Of a stretch of DNA of 64,000 nt, positions 38,630 through 47,545 are shown one piece after another; within the stretch, counting starts at the first letter, position 1; the number at the start of each line of letters is the position of its first letter. Where the stretch lies: assembly GCA_963575745.1 (NCBI GenBank), contig CAUYUJ010001330.1:5001-69000 (forward strand). The letters are read 5' to 3'. The notes beneath the pieces were generated by a model. That model had not been told where the DNA came from and made no database searches. It saw only the letters and a list, made by a program, of their open reading frames with translations. A program made the position numbers and the translations under genes. This DNA comes from Prorocentrum cordatum (taxonomy: Eukaryota > Sar > Dinophyceae > Prorocentrales > Prorocentraceae).

Positions 38630-39254
38630 GCTGCGATGGCACTCGATGGGGGAGAAGGAAGGAGGAGGAGGCCACACTGGACACCCAAACCCCGCTGGGA
38701 AAATTCACGGGGTAACTAGAATGAGAAAAGGAGTACACATGAAAATCAATCTGCCAATCGCAGCCAACGCCCAGGCACGATCTGCCACCGTCGAAACTAC
38801 CTCGGATGGCATCGATCAAAACAGAATTAGCTTGAATAAGAAATAAGAGGTCATACCTAAAACGTGTTTCACAAATGCCATGCCTAGCTCTGCGTGTCAG
38901 ATCATCAGCAGCTTCATTATCTTCTCTATAGACCCATTTGAATAGATGCCTTCCCAGAGAGGACGCCTGCACACCACATCGATTCCGCCAGACTATCCAG
39001 TGCATTCTGGATCCCACCAACAATCCTATCAGAGTTCATTGGGAATCACCTTGAATCCATCTCACAACACATTGGGAATCACCTTTGCGTTCAAGAGCTA
39101 GCTTCCCTTCCTGCATCTCATACTCCATGATGTCCTCATTGATCTTAGCCAGACGTTTGGACGCCTCCTCCTCCCACATCCTGTTCTTCTCCTCCGAAAA
39201 ATTATCCTCGTCCTCCTCGTACCTGGGCACCCAGGGGACCGGGTCTTTCAGCAC
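38630..39254 (-). pseudogene. LINE copy 2 RNase H in permuted order, decayed
   Basis: ERKGDSQCVVRWIQ is followed by a short local duplication (GGTGATTCCCAATG at 39041-39058 and again at about 39068-39085) and a stop. Then come KWVYREDNEAADDL and RGSFDGGRSCLGVGCDW in a second frame. The final Glu block is damaged near 38635. Block order is the same as in copies 1 and 3. Confidence 0.72.
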
Positions 39255-40202
39255 GAGCAGTTGAGAAACACCAGGGACATCCAGCTTCTGGAAAACCCCC
39301 GATCAAACTCCACCCAAGCAGCCTCCGCCCACTCAAGGACATGATACCAATACTCCCCTCCAACAAGCTCGAAAGGCGTTCTCCAAGGTCGCATGCCGAT
39401 GGGTACACGGCCCTGTCTCGCACGAGTGCCAGCACGAGCAGCTTGACTACCCAAAGACAACACAATATCACCCCTCCTCGATTCCCACCCCCCTCCCCCG
39501 CGCAACACAGCTAAGCGTGCCTGCAAGAAACCATTCACAGCAGTGCCTTTGTCCACTTCAGTAGGCTGACTATGGAATTGAACAGTGGACTGATAACGAT
39601 ATATGTGCCTCACCGTGTTCTGAGCAAGTGGGACCCTCTGTCTTTTGGCCTCTCGCATACAAGCCGTCTTACGCTTGCGCCGATTCAAAGGGACATCACC
39701 CTGCGAGGCCGAGGGAGAAGATAAAAATACCAGCAGCAGGGGCAGGAGGATCAGACAGTGTAGCAAAATGCTGTGATCCACCCACAACAGAAGCCTCCTC
39801 CGACTCCTGGCACTCCGTCCCCAACGACGAGAGAGCAATATCATCAGCCCATCTCAACTGGCGGTGCAAAAATACTTGTGCCAGCAAGGGCCTTCCAGCA
39901 TTGAAAAAAGCTTGCCTACCACGATTGTAAACGCGCGACAAGAAGACGGCCCACCCCTCATCCCTCCTCTTCCCCCTCCAGGTCATTCTACTCAAAAACT
40001 TCCCCTCCTCCTCATGAATAAAAAGCAACCGTGGTGCTATCAACCGTGGACCCCTCGAGACGACATACAAAACTTAGACCGAACACGAGACTCGTATCTC
40101 CTGAATGTGTGATTCCAAGCGATCTCCCGCGAGGTGTAAAAACGTCTGTCATTCCAAAAAGCACGCACAGCCTTGCCCATTCGGTACCGGACACCATCAT
40201 GA
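39255..40202 (-). pseudogene. LINE copy 2 thumb and connector
   Basis: Coding fragments (RRYGVLGTLINRSFRDHDGVRYRM, ESRVRSKF, FIHEEEGKFLSRMTW) match the segment after motif C in copies 1 and 3. Several frameshifts are present. Confidence 0.6.
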
Positions 40203-41431
40203 TCACGAAAACTCCTGTTGATGAGCGTTCCCAACACACCATATCTCCTCAACCTGCGGCACCTCGAAGTCGGCGGGGAGGGCGTGGGAGGGCACAGCAG
40301 GAATACCAGGCGGGAACAGCACCACAAGGAGAGGCTCCGTCACGCCACTGGTAGCACCCACATCCATGAACTCTAAACTACTGGGCTTCGAACGAAGCCC
40401 GTGATCATGTAGTACCCAGGTCATCTGGGAAATCATAATGGCAAAAGTGGCACGATCGGGAGCCGTCAGTAGCACATTGTCGACCCAGAGAAAAAGACTC
40501 ACAACAATATCGCCAGCCTCGTTGGAAAGTTTAACACCAGCCGAAGCACGAGCCCAAGCAGAGACAAGATCCCCGAACATCACAGGGATTCTGCCGTCCA
40601 CAGGACAGGGCCCCCCTTCGAGCCCGTCTTCACACACGTCGTCCACGGCAGCGTATCAGTGGATACACTTTCAAAATGGAATACCGCATCACTACCAACA
40701 GAATTCGCCACCAAACCATACCTGAGCTGGGCATCAACTCCCAGCCGCTCAAGAGTAGCACTGGAAACCTGGACCGTTAGAGGGTCGAAAGCGGTAGCGA
40801 CGTCCAAAGAAGCCAGGATAACATTCTCATCCTTCCCCCATAACCTAGCATGTCTGCACATCGCCTTAATCCCCGACGTCACCTCATGCGTCTTCCTCCC
40901 TTGCTGAAAACCGTACATACACAAAAAGGGAGCAACAGCGGGAGCAATGGCCATTAGGTGAGAGCTGAGCAGGATACACAAGCAACCCAAGTACCAAGTA
41001 TTCACAATAGAATTCACGGCTAAAGTACGGCTCTCAGCAAACTTTTTGTCTTTGCCATTCTTCAACCTAATTGAAGCACGGATAATCTTCCAAGACCCTG
41101 GACCATCAGCCAGTCTCCAGAACCGTCGCTGGAAACATTCGAGACCAACTCTCAGAGCTTCCCAAGATAGAGAACGTAGCATCTGTGCACTGATCCCGTC
41201 GACGCCCACGGCCTTGCCTACACGGAGCCTGGAACGTGCACGACACAGAACTTGCATAGTAATCGGGGAAGAAGTGTGGGTACTACGAGCTAGTACAGCA
41301 TCAGCTCGAACCCGAAGCTGCTCTAGAGTTGCCAAGTTCAAGGGAATCCACGCAGACTTCGCATACATATTATGCACCACCCTAGCCATATCCTTCTTCC
41401 ACCTACTGCGACCCTCACATAAAACCATCAA
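40203..41431 (-). pseudogene. LINE copy 2 RT
   Basis: GKAVGVDGIS, GFQQGRKTHEVTSGI, motif A ILASLDVATAFDPL, turn VKTGSKGGPVLWT and motif C LFLWVDNVLLTAPD (in the next frame, about 40495) parallel copies 1 and 3. Motif C again has Asn at the second acidic position. Confidence 0.75.
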
Positions 41432-41573
41432 TCAACATAGTACTAGTAACAGTCTTAGGCTTGACCCCATCACGACAATGATATGGAAGAAGACACTTCT
41501 TGAAAACCCTTCGAACACGATTCCAACGACGACGACTCTCCTTGAACGTGACCTCATCGATTTCCCCCGACTT

Positions 41574-42770
41574 TCAGAGCTTGTGAACCTCATACCGGGC
41601 ACCCCTTATCTCCACTTCCTCATGAGTCAACTGCGAGGCGAGCGAAACCGATTTAAAGCCGAAACAGCGTTTATCAGGAGTAGCTCCTTCCTTCAATCGT
41701 GACTCCAGGTCAGGCAGAGAAGTGGATCTCCACCTAGTACGCAGTATCACCTCGCCCTCAACATCACCACCGAATTGATGTTTACGTTTAAGATTTCGGC
41801 CACACACCTCACGCGACTTGGACTCGTCAGCCTTCGTCACAGCAAGATCAAGCTCCCTGCACTGAGCCACCTCCTTACCCTCCTGGATAACCACGATGCA
41901 AAGGATCGACTGACAGGGCCCTTAGCACGCCGAGGCAGGGAGCAGGGGAGGTCGAAGCACAACACTTGTGGTCACTCTATTCCGTTTCGCGAGCACCAGG
42001 TGGATGAGCATACGCAACGCGCAACTTAGAACTCATGCTGGAGGTCTCCCAGACAACAAGGCACGCAACATAGTCGATGACGTGCTTTGTCCGAGCCCCA
42101 CCACCACACCAGGTGAACTCTCGATCAAAAAACGCGTTCGATAGCTTGATGCGCAACTGGGACACGCATACACACCAAGCACGCGCACATACGTCCTGCA
42201 ACACCCTCCTGCCAAAGCCAGCCTCATCCCTCACAGTAAGTTGGCGCACCCCTCCCCCACAGATACGGAGCTGGTCAATCTCAGCATTGGGTTGCACTTC
42301 AACGTTCGCATCAGCACACACCATCACATCATGAATGTTATATGCTTGACGCATGGTGGGAACAGACTGCGAGAACTCAAGAAGAACGTGCTGGTACACA
42401 TGGAAGGTGGCCTGATACCCCTCAGACGTTGTGCCGTGCAAACCCTGCTGAGGGAGGTAGATGCTAGCAAAGAGGAATGCACTCACATCTGGACCACGAA
42501 AAGCACAAATCGCAAACCTTCAACCAACAACGCGTCCCAATAAGCAAGAGCTGAGAATACTAGGAAATATGACACCTGCCTTGCCCTCAGTAGCCCCACA
42601 ATCGAGCATCACCTCAGGAGAACAACGAATGTGGAAACCAACCTCATTCAACGGTCCTGCCCCAAGAAAGTGGCACTCTTGGTGCCCAACAAGGTGTACC
42701 CCGAGCCCACGTAGGTAAGGGAAAGCAAGGAAAGCCGCACCATCACTCATCATCCGAGTGTTCCAACTAG
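41574..42770 (-). pseudogene. LINE copy 2 endonuclease region
   Basis: The domain starts at ASWNTRMMSDG and shows VGHQECHF (catalytic Glu), MVCADANVEV (Asp/Asn) and HVIDYVACL. It passes through at least two frames. The region around 41900-41574 corresponds to the linker before the RT and contains stops. Confidence 0.65.
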
Positions 42771-42789
42771 CAGCCCTAACAGGGCGGGC

Positions 42790-43108
42790 ACGTCGTCACG
42801 TGCTCCTGCCAAGACCTGCGCGCCCGAGCCCGCGCCCGAGATCGAGCTGGAGCCCGAGCCCGAGCCCGAGCTGAGCCCGAGCCCCAGCCCGAGCCTGAGC
42901 CAGAGCTGGCGCCTGCGCCCGCGTCCGCACGCACCCGAAGCCAGAGGCTGAGCCTGAGTCCCCGAGCCCCAGCCGGAGCCCGAGCCCGGGCCCAAGCCGG
43001 AGCCCCGAGCCCGAACCAGGTCCAGGCCCCAGCCCGAGCTGTGCCCGAGCCCAGACGAGCCTGAGCCCAAGACCGGGCCCGTGCCCGAGACCGAGGCCGA
43101 GGCCGACT

Positions 43109-43140
<32 letters not shown>

Positions 43141-43385
43141 CAGCCCGAGCCCGAGCCGAGCCCGAGCCCCAGCCCGAGCCTGGGCCAGAGTCTGCGCCTG
43201 CGCCCGCGCCTGCGCGCGCCCCAAAGCCAGAGGCCGAGCCTCCCCGAGCCCGAGCCCGAGCCCGGGACCGAGCCGGGGCCCGAGCCGGAGCCTGAACCCA
43301 GGCGCAGGCCCCAGTCCGAGCTGTGCCCGAGTCCGGACGAGCGCGATCTCAAGACCGAGCCCGAGGCCGACACTGAGCCCGAGGC
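42790..43385. repeat. (GAGCCC)n minisatellite
   Basis: A 6-bp unit, GAGCCC or CCCGAG, with many variants. It contains two larger similar sub-blocks, each with a CGCCTGCGCCCGCG segment (about 42910 and 43193). It gives Gly-Leu or Glu-Pro dipeptide frames, which I do not call genes. It replaces the 5' end of LINE copy 2. Confidence 0.93.
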
Positions 43386-43581
43386 TTCTCTAAGAATTTC
43401 CAGAAAAACGTAAAATTGACACTTTTCGCATGAACATCAAGTCGGTTCCGGGAAGTGAACTAATACTAAAACTAGGTATCGGGGCTGAGCTGCTATGGAG
43501 ACGAAGTTTATATGCCAATGCTCGGCGTAAAAATCTGCTTTCTCAAAATGTATTGTCAAATTGGCGCCTGCGGTGAACCGT
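43386..43581 (+). repeat. Satellite-flank sequence with hairpin left arm
   Basis: Shares words with 51170-51300 (TATATGCC-ATGCTCGGCGTAAAAAT, about 43510) and ends in GCGCCTGCGGTGAACCGT, the left arm of a diverged target hairpin. Confidence 0.75.
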
Positions 43582-43590
43582 CAACCTGGT
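43582..43590 (-). repeat. Target-site duplication CAACCTGGT, distal copy
   Basis: The same 9-mer is at 44957-44965 and 51060-51068. It bounds the 3' end of the deletion derivative. Confidence 0.8.
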
Positions 43591-44956
43591 CTGCGATGTC
43601 TGCGTTGGCCGATTCGAGCTCCCAAGGGAGCAGGCCAGGACACAGAGAAACCTAATCAGCGGAGCTGTACAGATATACACAGCAAAGCTGAAAAGAAAAT
43701 ACAAGTGCACAAACAGCGAAGCTGTACAGGAATGCACAAGTATACAATACACGAGAATGCAATTCAAATATTGTAAGATTGAAAGCAATGCGAAGACCAT
43801 GCAGTAACCACATATAGCGATTACCGTCTCAGCACCACTGAAAATAAAAGCAGTGAGAGACCATACAGCAACCACTGGTTTATACAGCGATTACCGTCTC
43901 AACACCACTGAGACAAACACAAAACTAACAAGTAAAATGACGAGTACACTTCAAAGCAATGCGAGACCATGCAGTAACCACATATAGCGATTACCGTCTC
44001 AGCACCACTGAAAGACCATGCACGTGAAACACAACAACGAATTTGCGGTCGACTGTGCGGGCCGTCTGGCCCAGTCGCTAGCAGGAAAACGGGCGGCATA
44101 CAGAGTCAGGCAAGACACCCACCACTTTTTGAGCGGGAGTGGGCAAATGCAAAACTCTTATTCCGAACAAAGTGAAGATCACGCGGAGCTCTTATACCAA
44201 CATGCGCACATGCCCGACACACACACACACACACAGCAAGGCAAGAGTCAACGCAAACGCAAAGTCCGAAGTATGTCGTAACAACCCGCGGTAAGACAAG
44301 AGTCGTATGCTCACGTCAAATGTGTGATAACTGAATGTCTGATAACGCACTCAAGTATCTTGAACTCTGATCTCCACTCGAGGCGGAGACTGACTTACAA
44401 ATGTGCGTAAAGATAAGGGATATCATCGTCTCTGGCAAATAAAAATAACTCTCGGATAACTGAATGTCTGATAACGCACTCAGTATCTTGAATCACCTGC
44501 ATAACTGAATATATGATAACGCACTCAAGTATCTTGAATTCTGATCGATACAATTCAAAGAAAGAATGAAAACAGGCACGCCGATACAATGCAGAGAACC
44601 TCGTAGAGCTCCATGCACGCGTAAGAGTAGAGTTCCAACCACACCGCAACAAGGAATGAATATGAGAGGCCAACAAAGAGAGACAATATGTACAGGGAGA
44701 TGGGTAGTCCAATCAAAGCAAGCGGCCTATGCACCTGCCCCGATAGGAGCTGTCCCACTTGGCACCAACAGAGAACCTGGCACCTATCGTCTGTAGGCCC
44801 GAGGAGAGAAGGTCGTCGCAGCCGACGAAGTACCCGAATTTATTGCACGGCCCGCCCGCGCGCACACGGCCGCCCAGGGGGCAGCCTGAGGAGACAGGCT
44901 TGAGGAGGCCCCCGACGGGCCAGGCCACCGCTGAGATCCCCGAGTAGGGACAGCAG
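43591..44956 (-). mobile_element. Non-autonomous deletion derivative of the hairpin-site LINE (1.37 kb)
   Basis: The 5' 139 bases in sense (44956-44818) closely match the 5' end of copy 3 (51059-50918). The 3' end (43591-43690: CTGCGATGTCTGCG, CCGATTCGAGC, CAGCGGAGCTGTACAGATAT) matches the 3' end of copy 3 (44966-45070). No endonuclease, RT or RNase H remains. The interior has a repeat around ATAGCGATTACCGTCTCA (about 43817, 43897, 43986) and a roughly 46-bp repeat around CTGATAACGCACTCAAGTAT (44336-44535). It is probably mobilised by ORF2 of full-length copies. Confidence 0.75.
44818..44956 (-). repeat. Copy of the LINE 5' end (matches 50918-51059)
   Basis: About 140 bases of the family 5' UTR, with shared runs such as CCGCCCAGGGGGCAGCCTGA and TGAGATCCCCGAG. 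It lies at the start of the deletion derivative. The duplication defines the 5' terminus of the family. Confidence 0.85.
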
Positions 44957-44965
44957 CAACCTGGT
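44957..44965 (-). repeat. Shared target-site duplication CAACCTGGT between two LINE units
   Basis: A single 9-mer separates the 3' end of copy 3 (44966) from the 5' end of the derivative (44956), showing tandem insertion at the same site. Confidence 0.8.
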
Positions 44966-45039
44966 CTGCGGTCTGCGGGGCCCGATTCGAGCGCCCTTAG
45001 GGTGCAGGGCCAGCGGTAGGATTACCTACAGGCAACCTA

Positions 45040-45190
45040 AGCACTAACAGCGGAGCTGTGCGAATATACAAGTCAGCGTAGCTGTGCAGATATGATACAA
45101 CAGCGTAGCTGCACAGGAATATACACACATCAAAGAAACAGTGGGACTAAGCATGTATCTTACAACAGCGGAGCTGTGCAGATCGTGTAT
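45040..45190. repeat. 3' UTR tandem repeat (CAGCGGAGCTGTGCAGATAT type)
   Basis: About five diverged copies of a 22-30-bp unit (45051, 45074, 45101, 45163) near the 3' end of copy 3. Related units occur in the derivative at about 43658 and 43713. Confidence 0.75.
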
Positions 45191-47545
45191 ACACATCTCG
45201 GCAATGCCATTGAGAAGTGAATGTGCAGCTGCCAACTCAGCCTGTGTGATCGTGCAATGGCTAGGGATCATGAAACCTCTGCGGCCAACTCCAGGGTGCC
45301 ATCCGCCCTGCACAAGTCCAGGGGGAAGCTGGTGAGGAGGAAGAGAGGGAACAAGATAAGCATCCATAACCCAGCCACACGAAGTGCCACGTTCACACCG
45401 CCCACCGTCGAAAGCTCCTCTAAGTGCACGAACAATATAATGACCCGATCTAATATGATAAAGAGTGTTTTGATTCCAACGAACATCAGGAGTGACTTTA
45501 CCCTCACGTGCAAGATGTGTCTCATGGTCCGCCTCATCGTTGCCCTCCCTATACACCCATTTCCACATATCCCTTCCCACTTCAGCCGTGACAAGATGAT
45601 GGTCCTCACTCATTATGTGAAGGCGGTTCTGCATACCCTTGATCGTGCGGCGATATACTTCATTGTGACAGCGATATCGTCCATTAAGCCAGCGCACAAC
45701 ACACTGGCTATCCCCACGGAGCTCCAAGCCATATCCACCCCCTTCCCCACGCCAAGTGGTTTCATCATCATTTATCGCGGCCAGTCGTTTCGCCACCCGT
45801 TCATTTTCCCGTCGTTGCTGCTCCTCTGACTTCTCATCCCCCTCCTCCTCCTGCTTGAACTCACCCGTGAAAGGATCCCGAAGAAGGCAGAACTCGAGAA
45901 GATCATCCAAGTCTAGGGCGGCCAGGGTACCCACCAGGAAAGATCGCCAGCCAGTTTCATTCCAGACCATCGTGCGATCCCAATGAACCCCGCGCGTGTG
46001 CTCGAAGATCTCGAACCAAGGCCTAAGTCCCGTCAAGACTCGATGACGACAGGCTCTAGTAAGCCTTCGGCCCCCAGGGAGAGCTCTAACATGTACGTCA
46101 CGCTGCTCAGTCCACTCCCCCGACGCGTGCATCATCGTCAAGGCGCTCTGCATACTGGCAGTGGGCAATCCTCCTTCCTCCTCCCGTGCATAGGTATGGC
46201 GTACCCGCTTACGAACAGGCTCATGTACATGTTGTGAATCATGATGCTCATGTGCCGTGTTCTCCGATATACGTCTGCGAACTGACCTATTTTCCAAGGA
46301 AGATGCGCTCTGTGCCTTTCTCCTACACGAACTGTTGAGCTGTCTGGCATTCGGGGTAGACGAGGGAACCGATAACTCCAAGGAACGCTGCGAACCACCA
46401 AAAATATCAGGATCTCGTGGCTCATGATAAAGAATACCCTGACTGAGTGCGTCCTCATCCACCCGACTATGCTCCTCATGGATCGTGCTCACAACATGTT
46501 TGGCGAAGAGCCACTGGCGATGAAGGGCGAGCTGGACCATCGAAGGCTTACGGGCCCACTTCAATAAGCGACGACCACCTTTAATCCTCCTGCCCCAGTA
46601 CTCTCCCCAGGACTCCGTGATCTTCTTTTTGAGACGTCTCATGGTGGACAAGAAGTTGCCTTCAGCTGCATGTATCTGTTGGAGACTACTCGAATCCAGA
46701 GTCGTACCCTCCAAACCGTACAGAAAGCAACTTCTGACCCTGCTATCATAACGCTGAAACTTACAACGAAGCGGAACCACGGGCGACGAGCAAAAAGAAA
46801 TCTCACTCATAACGACCCGCCGTGCCTTCTCCAGTCGGTGCTTAATGTCTTCATGATCCTGAAACCGCACGTCCAATAGCGTGCCAAGAACCTCCATCCT
46901 CTCCACCTGCCTCACTATCATCTCCTCCGAAGGGCCTGCGGCGCTCTGGGAAGCCCCACGAGAACGCTCCCTACCCATCTCAGCAGGCAGGAGCCCCGGC
47001 ACTGGCAGGCGGATATCCTGCAATGGACCTTGGACGCCACAAGCCAAGAACTCCATCGAAGATGCTTTCCAGTTGAAACCGAAGCGGTGGAGGACCCCAG
47101 TCAAGTCCTCGAGCATATGGGTCAATTCTCGCCTGGAAGCTGCTGCCAGCAAAATATTGTCTGCCCACAACCAGTGGTTGACCAAGAGATTGGATGCCTC
47201 ATCAGTGAGCCTGACGCCGTATCCAGACTGCCTCCAACCTGCCGTCACTGGTGCAAGCATACGAAGTGTCTGGGCAACAAATAGCAAAGGCGCCTCCAAG
47301 GAACCTGTACGTATGCAAGTATCCCACGAGATGGTCGTAGAACACTGTTGGAAGCTGATCTCTGCCGTATTACAAGCATAACTCTCAAAGACAGCATACA
47401 CAAGGGCAGGATGGACATGATGGAATAAAAGCGCCTCTGCTGCACATCTCACCGTGAAATTATCAAACGCCTTTTCAATATCAGCACTTGCAAGATAAAG
47501 ACTCTCCTCCTTCCCCCACACAACGCCGTGTTGAGCAAGACGTTT
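45044..47545 (-). CDS. LINE copy 3 ORF2, RT palm to permuted RNase H
   Basis: Motif A LYLASADIEKAFDN, turn IRTGSLEAPLLFV and motif C HWLWADNILLAAAS (Asn for the second Asp, about 47160). Thumb MEVLGTLLDVRFQDHEDIKHRL. A roughly 300-residue connector includes WTEQRDVHVRALPG and ETGWRSFLVGTLAALDLDDL. RNase H blocks then occur as GDSQCVVRWLNG (Asp 45712-45710), KWVYREGNDEADHE (Asp 45529-45527), RGAFDGGRCERGTSCGWVMD (Asp 45409-45407) and CTITQAELAAAHSLL (Glu 45238-45236). The last 40 residues are translated 3' repeat sequence. Confidence 0.87.
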   Translation of the reverse strand, partial: KRLAQHGVVWGKEESLYLASADIEKAFDNFTVRCAAEALLFHHVHPALVYAVFESYACNTAEISFQQCSTTISWDTCIRTGSLEAPLLFVAQTLRMLAPVTAGWRQSGYGVRLTDEASNLLVNHWLWADNILLAAASRRELTHMLEDLTGVLHRFGFNWKASSMEFLACGVQGPLQDIRLPVPGLLPAEMGRERSRGASQSAAGPSEEMIVRQVERMEVLGTLLDVRFQDHEDIKHRLEKARRVVMSEISFCSSPVVPLRCKFQRYDSRVRSCFLYGLEGTTLDSSSLQQIHAAEGNFLSTMRRLKKKITESWGEYWGRRIKGGRRLLKWARKPSMVQLALHRQWLFAKHVVSTIHEEHSRVDEDALSQGILYHEPRDPDIFGGSQRSLELSVPSSTPNARQLNSSCRRKAQSASSLENRSVRRRISENTAHEHHDSQHVHEPVRKRVRHTYAREEEGGLPTASMQSALTMMHASGEWTEQRDVHVRALPGGRRLTRACRHRVLTGLRPWFEIFEHTRGVHWDRTMVWNETGWRSFLVGTLAALDLDDLLEFCLLRDPFTGEFKQEEEGDEKSEEQQRRENERVAKRLAAINDDETTWRGEGGGYGLELRGDSQCVVRWLNGRYRCHNEVYRRTIKGMQNRLHIMSEDHHLVTAEVGRDMWKWVYREGNDEADHETHLAREGKVTPDVRWNQNTLYHIRSGHYIVRALRGAFDGGRCERGTSCGWVMDAYLVPSLPPHQLPPGLVQGGWHPGVGRRGFMIPSHCTITQAELAAAHSLLNGIAEMCIHDLHSSAVVRYMLSPTVSLMCVYSCAATLLYHICTATLTCIFAQLRC

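Larger units (their letters stand above)
38494..42785 (-). mobile_element. Hairpin-site LINE, copy 2 (5'-incomplete, heavily decayed)
   Basis: Minus-strand ORF2 only: EEP from 42765, RT, connector and permuted RNase H, in many frames. ORF1 is missing. Immediately upstream is the GAGCCC minisatellite (42790-43385). The 3' end joins the hairpin site at 38493. Confidence 0.8.

Noticed and set aside
42750-43373. Gly-Ser-Leu-repeat protein on the minus strand and Glu-Pro protein on the plus strand
   Set aside because: Both come from the (GAGCCC)n minisatellite; no non-repetitive coding sequence supports either.
44970-45010. tRNA B-box-like word in the LINE 3' end (CGATTCGAGC)
   Set aside because: Only a partial match with no A box or cloverleaf, so no tRNA-derived SINE is claimed.
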